Part shown: one piece after another, positions 7,414 to 14,871 of the stretch
Position numbering within the stretch: the first letter of the stretch is position 1
How the letters are laid out: each line of letters begins with the position of its first letter
Source of the DNA: GCA-002726655 sp046582185
GTDB lineage: Bacteria; Pseudomonadota; Gammaproteobacteria; Pseudomonadales; Azotimanducaceae
Length of the DNA stretch: 64,000 bases
NCBI GenBank assembly: GCA_046582185.1
Contig: JAYGEX010000018.1
Span: 62,001-126,000 of the forward strand
Reading direction: 5' to 3'
Made by a program: the position numbers and the translations under genes
Notes under the pieces: model-generated
Databases searched by the model: none
Told to the model about the DNA's origin: nothing
What the model saw: the letters and a program-made list of their open reading frames with translations, nothing else

Positions 7414-9336
7414 TCACTCTGCTTGATACCATCGATTCTTATAAAGCAAACCTGGAATCAATGCCATGGCCAAGGCATCTTTGACGAGCTCTTTATCAAG
7501 AGCGGTGGGCACTAGCGCTTTATTGCTGTAGGTAAATTGCAAGGCGCCTTTTTCGGGTCGATGGATAACAACCTGATCTCCCAACATATAGGCATGATTG
7601 TTTCCAAACTGCATTATCGCCCTGCCCGGATAATTCAGCGGACGTAAGAATATATTGTGGCCAATGTATGGCGCTGAGCCCCCTATACTCATCAACGAAA
7701 ATAAGGTTGGCATCAAGTCAATATGACTCGTTACCTCTGAATAAACGCTTGCCTCAACTCCACTGCCAAGGATGAGCCCCGGAATGTGATAACTGCTAAC
7801 CGGCACCAGAGATGAACCTCTCGGACTTTCATCATGATCCGCTACCACGAGGAAAATTGTGTCGCCCCAATAATTGGATCGCTTAGCCTTGTCGAAGTAA
7901 TAGCCGACCGCATAGTCAGCATATTTTACAGCGTTGTATTTGGTATTATGCTCATCGTCGTGGAGTTCAATTCGCCCTTCCGGAAATTCAAAAGGGCTGT
8001 GAAAGGAGGATGAAAAAACCAGCGCAAAGAAAGGGCCCTCCTGCGCTTCGAAAGTACTATGGGCTCTATCAAATAAATCTTCATCCGATACGCCCCAGGA
8101 CCCCTTAAATTTCCACTCTGAAAAGTCGTTCTCATCAATGGCTACATCAAAGCCATTGTTCAATAAAAAACCGCTCATATTATCGAAGTGGCTCTCGCCG
8201 CCATAGATAAAGTAATTTCGGTAACCATGCTCCTTCAGGGTTTTCGCCATGGTATAAAACCCTTGCTGGGCTAGCCCCAATTTAAGCACGCTGCGAGCAT
8301 TTGAAGGTGGAAACCCTGTGACTACAGCTTCGATACCCCGTGCAGATCTGATACCAGTGGCATAAAGGTTGGTGAACCAGAGCCCTTCATCCGCCAGTGC
8401 ATCAATCTTCGGCGACAGCGGAAGCCCACCAAGCTTGCCGATAAAACGCGCGCCCATGCTTTCTTCCAGAATAATAACCAGGTTCTTTTTTGCGCCAGCT
8501 TCTGCAGGCCCAAACTGGTGATAGGTTGGTTGACGGTGCTCACTAAAAGCTGAATCGTCAATCAGGGAAGTCTTTCTGACTCTGCTAATAACCTCTGCCT
8601 CTGGCATTGACGTGTACAACTTTGATGGATCGCCTTCGTTCTTCAATCCATAGATTGCGTACAACACCGTGTATGTACTATTCAAGGCCAGTTCGTTTAA
8701 TAACTGATCATTGGAGAACGCAACGCTACTGGCATTCAAAGGCCGGTGGCCGGTGGTTGACCTTGCGCCTAGAACCAATATCGCAATGATTACAGGCAGC
8801 AATAAGAGCTGCCTTTTGTAGGTAAGGCAGGTCTGGTTTATCTGAGCGCTCCTGATTCCGAGATAGGAAGAAGTACAAACTATGATGGAGCCAATAGTGA
8901 TAAGAGTTGACTGCAATGCGAAACCACCTAGCAGGAGCGCACTCACTTCTTTTGGGTATTCAAGATATTCAAAGAATATTCTTCCCGGTCTTGCATCAAA
9001 GAAATCAATATAGGTTGGAGTCGCAAATTCCATGAAAGCAAACACTGTCATCCAGAAACACAAGACCATACGAATGATCAGCAAATAAAACCGGGAAGAG
9101 GTTATAGCCGCAGGTAAACACAATGTGACGATCACCGGAATTAACATCGCCATGCATAAGAGCATGGTATCCATACGTAGGCCGAGGATCATCACATGCA
9201 GCAGTGTTGAAGCATCTGGAATACGATCCGGGATCAGCCCGGCGATTGTAAGGCGGGCGATTGTAAGGAAGATTATCGAGCCAATAAAAAAAATAACGAA
9301 GACCCGCAATGGGCCCAATCTTTTTACAATGTCCAT
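7414..9336 (-). CDS. LTA synthase-family sulfatase-fold phosphotransferase
   Basis: Membrane enzyme of the alkaline-phosphatase/sulfatase superfamily, related to LtaS and OpgB-type phosphoglycerol transferases. About 640 residues: five predicted TM helices in the first ~220, then a periplasmic domain starting near NLVIILEESMGARFIG. Metal-site motifs are visible: the LEES glutamate, YATGIRSARGIEAV around the expected nucleophile, VADHDESP and SYHIPGLI. In relatives I recall, the nucleophile is Thr (TGTRT); here the aligned residue appears to be Ser. Likely decorates a periplasmic glycan or lipid; the acceptor is unknown. The ATG at 9336 has GGAAGG just upstream. Confidence 0.85.
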   Translation of the reverse strand: MDIVKRLGPLRVFVIFFIGSIIFLTIARLTIAGLIPDRIPDASTLLHVMILGLRMDTMLLCMAMLIPVIVTLCLPAAITSSRFYLLIIRMVLCFWMTVFAFMEFATPTYIDFFDARPGRIFFEYLEYPKEVSALLLGGFALQSTLITIGSIIVCTSSYLGIRSAQINQTCLTYKRQLLLLPVIIAILVLGARSTTGHRPLNASSVAFSNDQLLNELALNSTYTVLYAIYGLKNEGDPSKLYTSMPEAEVISRVRKTSLIDDSAFSEHRQPTYHQFGPAEAGAKKNLVIILEESMGARFIGKLGGLPLSPKIDALADEGLWFTNLYATGIRSARGIEAVVTGFPPSNARSVLKLGLAQQGFYTMAKTLKEHGYRNYFIYGGESHFDNMSGFLLNNGFDVAIDENDFSEWKFKGSWGVSDEDLFDRAHSTFEAQEGPFFALVFSSSFHSPFEFPEGRIELHDDEHNTKYNAVKYADYAVGYYFDKAKRSNYWGDTIFLVVADHDESPRGSSLVPVSSYHIPGLILGSGVEASVYSEVTSHIDLMPTLFSLMSIGGSAPYIGHNIFLRPLNYPGRAIMQFGNNHAYMLGDQVVIHRPEKGALQFTYSNKALVPTALDKELVKDALAMALIPGLLYKNRWYQAE

Positions 9337-9424
9337 AACGCCTTCCACCAATACCGCGGCACATTCTACTAGAATACGACGGCTTTGTTATAAAAAAAGC
9401 GACATATAAGGGAGCCTTGATCAG

Positions 9425-10639
9425 CTACTTCTCCAGTACTGCAGATCCTGACTTGTAAACCTGTAGTGGTTGCACCAATACACTGAGATCAACAGTGGGA
9501 TCCCCGTCAAACAGGAGAAAATCTGCGGAATAGCCCACTCCAATCTGGCCCGTGACATCGCCGAGCCCAATCGCAGTCGCACAATCACTGGTCGCTGCTC
9601 TTAATACTTGAACCGGCGTTAGCTGTGCAAAATGGGCAAATACAGGAATCGCCAGGGGCAAGTGATGATGCATGACATTTGGTATCCCGGCATCGGTTGA
9701 TGCAATGAGTTTAACGCCACCTTCTTTCATCTTTGCGTAATTTGCCTGGAGCATGCCTTCGAAACTCTTGTTCCCCATAAAGCGCTTCCAGCCCGAATTA
9801 ATGGTTGGAGAGACCCACACACCCTTGTCGGCAATTGTGTTCATTACTTCCGGGTCGAATGACTTGCCCCAGCCTTCGTCGCCGACCCAGGAACAATGTT
9901 CAATTGTGGTGACGCCTGCACGGGCGGCATTGCGAATACCCGAGGTACCATGACAATGTGCGGCTACGTGAAGCCCAAGTGACTCCGCTTTATCGACAAT
10001 CTTTGTAAGTGTCGCTTCATCAAATTGGGCATCTATGGGCCGGCTTCCCTTGGTGATATTTCCACCGGTGGCCATCACCTTAATTAGATCAACCTGATGT
10101 TCGACCTGTCGATCCAGCACCTCAATGGCCTCATCAACATCTCGCGCTTCTCCTCTCCAGAAATGACAATGTCCTTTGACCGATGTTATTGGCTGGCCAG
10201 AACAAATCAGCCTCGGGCCGGGAATTTCACCTCTATTAATGCGATCACGAATTTCCAGCTCCAGCCATTGCCCGCCCCCCAGATCGCGCGCAGTTGTGAT
10301 GCCAGCCTCCAACATCAAGCGCGCGCGAGCAGCCATTTGCTCAAGCAATGCATCCCGACCAGGATCTTCCTGGGCCAATGGATCCTTCTGCTCTGGATTC
10401 AGGCAGAGATGAATATGCGCGTCGATTAAGCCCGGGATAATGGTCACGCCACTCATATCTTGACTATAGTCCTGACAATCCGAACCAAGCTCGTCTGACG
10501 ACCCTACAGATGTCACTTGTCCATTCTCGAACGTCAGACAATCAATACCAGCATCAATTGACTCGGCAAGGCCATTCCAGATTCTTACATTCTTGAATGA
10601 TATTTTTTTCTGCGAACACTCTTGCAAACGGTTTCCCAA
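9425..10639 (-). CDS. Amidohydrolase-superfamily metal-dependent hydrolase
   Basis: A 404-residue TIM-barrel hydrolase of the imidazolonepropionase/prolidase-like group. Metal-ligand motifs occur in order: GLIDAHIHL (HxH) near residue 78, IKVMATGG with a candidate metal-bridging lysine, AAHCHG, TIEHCSW, and STDAGIPN near 315. The C-terminus returns to the small beta-sandwich (SADFLLFDGDP). No signal peptide is seen, so it is probably cytosolic. The substrate cannot be named; relatives act on imides, lactams or Xaa-Pro dipeptides. It lies between the LTA-synthase-like gene and a glycosyltransferase on the same strand, with small gaps, but has no evident functional link. Confidence 0.88.
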   Translation of the reverse strand: MGNRLQECSQKKISFKNVRIWNGLAESIDAGIDCLTFENGQVTSVGSSDELGSDCQDYSQDMSGVTIIPGLIDAHIHLCLNPEQKDPLAQEDPGRDALLEQMAARARLMLEAGITTARDLGGGQWLELEIRDRINRGEIPGPRLICSGQPITSVKGHCHFWRGEARDVDEAIEVLDRQVEHQVDLIKVMATGGNITKGSRPIDAQFDEATLTKIVDKAESLGLHVAAHCHGTSGIRNAARAGVTTIEHCSWVGDEGWGKSFDPEVMNTIADKGVWVSPTINSGWKRFMGNKSFEGMLQANYAKMKEGGVKLIASTDAGIPNVMHHHLPLAIPVFAHFAQLTPVQVLRAATSDCATAIGLGDVTGQIGVGYSADFLLFDGDPTVDLSVLVQPLQVYKSGSAVLEK

Positions 10640-10680
10640 AGGTCTCTCTCCTGTTTCATTCTCTAGCCCGCTAGAGGTGT

Positions 10681-11784
10681 TTAACTTCGTTTCTCACTGT
10701 AAACAAAAAGTGTGGCCGCGGTAAAGTTGAACAAACTTGCCCCAAGAATACCTGCGATCAGCGCAACCAATCTATGGCTATCAAAGAACGAACTATTACT
10801 GGTGAGTAAATAATAGATTCCCCAATTCATAGAGAACCCCACCAGGCTGGCACATACAAATTCCACCCATTGCCTGGCTTTAGGCCTGCGTGCCCTCTCA
10901 CCGAAGGTCGTCACCCGGTTAAGCCCCCAGTTCCAGCTTACCGCAGGCCAGAAGGAAGCCGCTCTGGCAATCTGGTGATCAAGGCCTAAAATTTGAAGGG
11001 CATAATAGCAAGTAATGTCCACAGCAAATCCGCTGACCCCTACTGCACCATAGTGTACGAGCTCAGTCCAGCCACGGAAACGATACATGTATAAGCGGCG
11101 AAGATGTCGCAGATATTTCCATTGCTGTTTGAGGTTCATCTTGCTTTCGCCTACCGTCCGGTCCCGGAAATTAATAGCAAGTTCCTGAATATTCGAAAAA
11201 TTACCACGAACAAGAAGTTCAAGACCAATCTTGTAACCAATGGGGTTCAGGCTGTCCAAATCCACTTTCGAGCGGTTGAAGGCAAAGAAACCTGACATGG
11301 GGTCAGTGCATGCAGACAATGGCTTGGCCATAAATGTCGCAACATGAGAGTTCAGAAACCGCCATAAACTCCAGGCACGATCAAAACTTCCATCTGCAAG
11401 ATAGCGGCTACCAATAACAAAGCACGATTCATCTGCTTCAAGTGCGCGGACCATCGCCGGAATCATCTCAGGCGGATGAGACAGATCAGCATCCATAATC
11501 AACACATGGTCCGTCTTCGAGTGACGAATGCCCTCAAGAACCGACAAGGAAAGGTCTCGTTCACGATCTCCCGCCTGGATAAGGCTGACAGGGTAATGAT
11601 CTGCGAGTACGTCAATTCGGGCGGTGATATCATCCGGTGAGTTGTCGTCAACGACTAGCAGACCATAGTCCAGGTGATGTTGCTTCATGACCGCATCTAC
11701 TGCTTGCACCAGGGCTGATATGGCATCTGCTTCGCGGTATGTAGGCACAATTATCGTTATTCTCATACGCACATGATCATTCAT
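10681..11784 (-). CDS. GT2 polyprenol-phosphate sugar transferase fused to GtrA-like domain
   Basis: Two-domain protein of 367 residues. Residues 1-240 are a dolichol-phosphate-mannose-synthase-like GT2 domain: IIVPTYREADAI, VVDDNSPDD, MDADLSHPPE (DxD-type metal site) and SGFFAFNRS. From about residue 245 a GtrA-type domain with four hydrophobic helices begins (HYGAVGVSGFAVDITCYYAL, then NWGLNRVTTF). Such fusions make a lipid-linked sugar on the inner membrane and may help flip it. The start could also be the internal ATG seven codons in. Candidate consumers in the window are speculative. A CRP-like site lies about 120 bp upstream. Confidence 0.88.
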   Translation of the reverse strand: MNDHVRMRITIIVPTYREADAISALVQAVDAVMKQHHLDYGLLVVDDNSPDDITARIDVLADHYPVSLIQAGDRERDLSLSVLEGIRHSKTDHVLIMDADLSHPPEMIPAMVRALEADESCFVIGSRYLADGSFDRAWSLWRFLNSHVATFMAKPLSACTDPMSGFFAFNRSKVDLDSLNPIGYKIGLELLVRGNFSNIQELAINFRDRTVGESKMNLKQQWKYLRHLRRLYMYRFRGWTELVHYGAVGVSGFAVDITCYYALQILGLDHQIARAASFWPAVSWNWGLNRVTTFGERARRPKARQWVEFVCASLVGFSMNWGIYYLLTSNSSFFDSHRLVALIAGILGASLFNFTAATLFVYSEKRS

Positions 11785-12437
11785 TAAAGAACCTTGTTCA
11801 ACGAGTCTCTACCAGTTCACATATACCAACAATTGAGCGGACAGAATTCACTATCTATTAAAAATCAAGCAGCGAAATATGAAACAGATAACAGTATTGA
11901 TGTGACGCACGTCACGCTAGAGGAAAAGTTTTCCGCCGGTGTGAACCAGAACACATTACCAAAAGGGAAAATCTGCTGAAATTGGCTGTACTTATGGACA
12001 AGGCGACAAAAATGATTCGATATCAAACACAAGCAGCAGATTTTATTAACACGATTGGACTGGTAATTTTTATTGGTACCGCGGTAATCTATTTCTCCTG
12101 AAACCTCTTCTCTATGCCGACTCATGAACGAAGCATTGATCGGTAAATTTACGCTCAACAATTCCCGGGTTCCTTAGCGGTAGGCGGATAAGTTTCAAAT
12201 CTACTGTGCGATAATAGGTTATCAGACAGCCGTCAGCCTTGGAATTGTTGAGCGGGGTCCATGTGAAAGCACACAATCCAGAGAGTCTGCTTAGTGCATC
12301 TTAGGGCACTTAATCTAGGTGAGAATTTTGGTCTTGCGAAAAGTTGGGAATTTGCAAACTTTGATTATTGCAGCTTTGTTTGGGGCGCCTTAAATTTCCT
12401 GCGGAAATTCTGGCCGCGAAAGTGCTGGATTTCAGTA
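11785..12437. other. Intergenic region, no recognised gene
   Basis: About 650 bp of AT-rich sequence between the glycosyltransferase start and the tRNA. Short frames of 60-98 codons occur, but none has a credible start or family likeness. The only discrete signal is a CRP-like palindrome at 11901-11916. Confidence 0.55.
11901..11916. promoter_or_regulatory. Candidate CRP/Vfr binding site
   Basis: TGTGACGCACGTCACG fits TGTGA-N6-TCACA with one mismatch. It lies 117 bp upstream of the GT2-GtrA start codon. The window encodes a Crp/Vfr protein near 29.6 kb, so a cognate regulator exists. A single by-eye match can arise by chance. Confidence 0.4.
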
Positions 12438-12468
12438 TATTAACTTTTCGCTTAGCGAAAAGTTAATA
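12438..12468. terminator. Perfect AT-rich palindrome downstream of tRNA-Ile
   Basis: Fourteen-base arms (TATTAACTTTTCGC and its reverse complement) around a TTA loop. It begins three bases past the tRNA CCA end on the minus strand, a position suited to transcript termination or 3' processing. There is no proper U-run, so the terminator role is inferred. Confidence 0.5.
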
Positions 12469-12470
12469 TT

Positions 12471-12826
12471 TGGTGGGCCTGGAAGGACTCGAACCTTCGA
12501 CCAATGGATTCACTTAACCCCGGCATTTCTACTGGGAGCGGACTATCTCACCACCCTCATCTGAATCGATACCCAATTGCATTGAGCACAATTCCTGTTA
12601 GGGTGCGGGACGCTATAACCTGTTATTAAGAACACTTGGCATACGCCAGTTCTCAGGTAGTCTCTGCACCTTCCGGAAGTGTACTTCCGGCTTGGCTCAG
12701 GATTGCCATCATTCACATTTGTAAATGGTAAGGTTTCCCTGAATTCATCCCGTTCATTTCATATCTTTCGACATGAACGCACCATTTTGATGAGTCCACT
12801 GCTCTAACCAACTGAGCTACAGGCCC
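12471..12826 (-). tRNA. ileX: tRNA-Ile(CAU) gene interrupted by a group I intron
   Basis: The two exons (12826..12790 and 12510..12471) join to a complete cloverleaf. It has acceptor GGGCCTG/CAGGCCC with A discriminator and encoded CCA, D arm GCTC-AGTTGGTTA-GAGC, anticodon stem GTGGA/TCCAT, loop CTCATAA, and T arm GAAGG-TTCGAGT-CCTTC. The anticodon is CAT. The GACTCATAATC and CTTGGTCG-like context matches the minor tRNA-Ile2, whose C34 is changed to lysidine to read AUA, rather than initiator or elongator Met. The intron lies directly after the anticodon, between CAT and AA. Gene placement next to rpoD resembles Pseudomonas. The symbol follows E. coli usage. Confidence 0.93.
12511..12789 (-). 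ncRNA. Group I self-splicing intron in tRNA-Ile(CAU), IC3-like
   Basis: A 279-nt insertion starting after the anticodon T and ending in G (omega-G). Core elements can be read: P2 stem CGTTCAT/ATGAACG; GGGAAACCT; the P4 strand AATCCTGAGCC (12704..12694); a P6 hairpin CCGGAAG/CTTCCGG; the P7 strand GTGCAGAGACTACC (12669..12656) pairing GACTA with TAGTC in GAGATAGTCC (12549..12540). An IGS GUG just inside can pair with exon CAU, giving the G-U splice pair. Order and motifs resemble the Azoarcus tRNA-Ile intron, which has the same insertion site. There is no homing endonuclease ORF. Confidence 0.93.
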
Positions 12827-12928
12827 ATATTCCAATCACTCATTTACCTGATCAGGTACTTGGAATAAAGAGACGCGGAGTATACATAATACCCCGCGAC
12901 AATATTGAAAAAATATCCAGCTTATAAC

Positions 12929-14746
12929 TTAAGAGGTTTCGTCGAGAAAGCTCTTAAGATGATCGGAGCGAGCCGGGTGGCGAAGCTTTCGCAGGGCCTT
13001 CGCTTCGATTTGGCGAATTCGTTCACGAGTAACATCAAATTGCTTACCCACTTCTTCCAGCGTGTGATCGGTATTCATATCAATACCAAAACGCATGCGC
13101 AGGACTTTGGCTTCCCTGGCAGTTAAGCCAGACAAAACCCCGCGAGTTGCTTCTTGCAGACCTTCTTCGGTCGCCACTGCAACTGGAGATCCAACGGAGG
13201 CACCTTCTCCAAGATTCGAGTCCGAATCCAGGAAATCACCGAGATGAGAATCTTCGTCATCACCAATTGGGGTCTCCATGGAAATTGGTTCTTTCGCTAT
13301 TTTCAAGACACGCCGTACTTTATCTTCAGTCATGTCCATGCGAACGCCAAGCTCTTCCGGTGTTGGCTCACGACCAATTTCCTGCAACATCTGCCGAGAT
13401 ACCCGGGACAGTTTATTAATGGTTTCAATCATATGTACCGGAATTCGAATCGTCCTCGCCTGGTCTGCGATAGACCGCGTAATCGCCTGACGAATCCACC
13501 AGGTCGCATATGTTGAAAATTTATATCCGCGGCGATATTCAAACTTGTCCACCGCCTTCATCAGGCCGATGTTTCCTTCCTGAATCAGATCCAGGAACTG
13601 CAAGCCCCGGTTGGTGTATTTCTTTGCAATGGAGATTACAAGGCGCAAGTTTGCTTCAACCATGTCCTTCTTTGCGCGCCTGGCTTTGGCTTCACCAATA
13701 GACATGCGACGATTTATATCTTTGATCTCGCTGACACTCATGCCCACGGATTCCGAAGTCTTCTTGATTCGCTTCTGGGCGCGCATTATCTCGTCTTCAT
13801 ATTTTTTGAGGCCCTGATGGCCTGCCTTGATTTGCCGACCTACCCATTTTGGGTCAGCTTCCTTGCCAGCAAATTTCTGCAAAAATTCCAGGCGGGGCAT
13901 CTTGGCTCGACGAACACAGGTATTCATTATGTGGCGTTCAAGCCTTCGGACTTCCTTGTGAACATCACGAGGGGGAGCGACAAATTTTTCGTATTTCTTC
14001 GGGACAAACTTAAAGAACTGAAATGCCTGGCCTTGAGCCGTAAGTTCCTTTTTAACTGCATCTGTTCCACGACCATGTTTTTTAATGGCACGCTCAGTTT
14101 TCTTGTACTGCTTCAGGAGCTTGGTAAAACGCTCGCTGGCAAGCTCAGCATCAGGACCCTTGTCTTCTTCATCTTCATCTTCATCTTTCTTTTGCCCGGG
14201 CACGACCTGCGCGGCTGGGGCTACATGTTCAGTTGGATCCAGAAAGCCGATAATGATGTCTAATAGCTTCCCTTCCTCCTCCTGGCTCGCGTCATATAAC
14301 TCGAGAGCGGCTGGAACGACACCGGGGAACTGTCCCGCTGCATGAAGTACGTCCCTGATACCCTCTTCAATTCGCTTGGCTATTACTATTTCACCCTCAC
14401 GAGTAAGCAGCTCAACGGTGCCCATTTCCCGCATATACATGCGAACCGGGTCTGTAGTTCGCCCAGCTTCATTCTCAACGGCAACCAGTACTGCGGCAGC
14501 TTCCTCTGCTGCAAGTTCGTCTGTGGAATCAACCTCTTCCACCATGTTATCGCTTTCAGGGGCAGTTTCATGAACTGCTATCCCCATATCATTGATCATG
14601 CCAATGATGTCTTCGATTTGCTCTGGATCAGAAATATCATCCGGCAGATGGTCATTTACTTCTGCATAGGTGAGATATCCTTGTTCTCGACCCTTGCTGA
14701 TAAGATCTTTCAATCGCGATTGCTGCTGTGCTAATCCGCTCGCCAT
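12929..14746 (-). CDS. rpoD: RNA polymerase primary sigma factor RpoD (sigma-70)
   Basis: Housekeeping sigma factor of 605 residues, within family range. Region 1.1 opens the protein (SRLKDLISKGREQGYLTYAEVND). Region 1.2 has TDPVRMYMREMGTVELLTREGE. An acidic non-conserved insert (EDEDEEDKG) sits near residue 195. Region 2 has LRLVISIAKKYTNRGLQFLDLIQEGNIGLMKAVDKF and YATWWIRQAITRS. Region 4.2 ends with VTRERIRQIEAKALRKLRHP. It is last in the rpsU-yqeY-dnaG-rpoD run on the minus strand, the classic macromolecular synthesis operon. The tRNA-Ile gene follows about 100 bp downstream. Confidence 0.98.
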   Translation of the reverse strand: MASGLAQQQSRLKDLISKGREQGYLTYAEVNDHLPDDISDPEQIEDIIGMINDMGIAVHETAPESDNMVEEVDSTDELAAEEAAAVLVAVENEAGRTTDPVRMYMREMGTVELLTREGEIVIAKRIEEGIRDVLHAAGQFPGVVPAALELYDASQEEEGKLLDIIIGFLDPTEHVAPAAQVVPGQKKDEDEDEEDKGPDAELASERFTKLLKQYKKTERAIKKHGRGTDAVKKELTAQGQAFQFFKFVPKKYEKFVAPPRDVHKEVRRLERHIMNTCVRRAKMPRLEFLQKFAGKEADPKWVGRQIKAGHQGLKKYEDEIMRAQKRIKKTSESVGMSVSEIKDINRRMSIGEAKARRAKKDMVEANLRLVISIAKKYTNRGLQFLDLIQEGNIGLMKAVDKFEYRRGYKFSTYATWWIRQAITRSIADQARTIRIPVHMIETINKLSRVSRQMLQEIGREPTPEELGVRMDMTEDKVRRVLKIAKEPISMETPIGDDEDSHLGDFLDSDSNLGEGASVGSPVAVATEEGLQEATRGVLSGLTAREAKVLRMRFGIDMNTDHTLEEVGKQFDVTRERIRQIEAKALRKLRHPARSDHLKSFLDETS

Positions 14747-14871
14747 GTAACCCCTTTGTCTTATAGATGAGAAATAGAGAGCCGGACATTATAACGAGGC
14801 AACAACGATCATTCCACTTCAAGTTGCTGCTTTGACTGCCGCTACTTGCATCTTTAAACCTTTCTGCTGCT

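Noticed and set aside
11865..12161. 98-codon frame between the glycosyltransferase and the tRNA
   Set aside because: AT-rich, no start context, no recognisable domain.
12471..12826. Reading the split tRNA as two partial tRNA pseudogenes or as tRNA-Met
   Set aside because: The exons form one perfect cloverleaf, the insert has a complete group I core, and the anticodon arm context fits tRNA-Ile2 better than initiator or elongator Met.
13817..14263. 148-codon plus-strand frame opposite rpoD
   Set aside because: Antisense shadow of a strongly conserved sigma factor; composition follows the codon pattern of rpoD.
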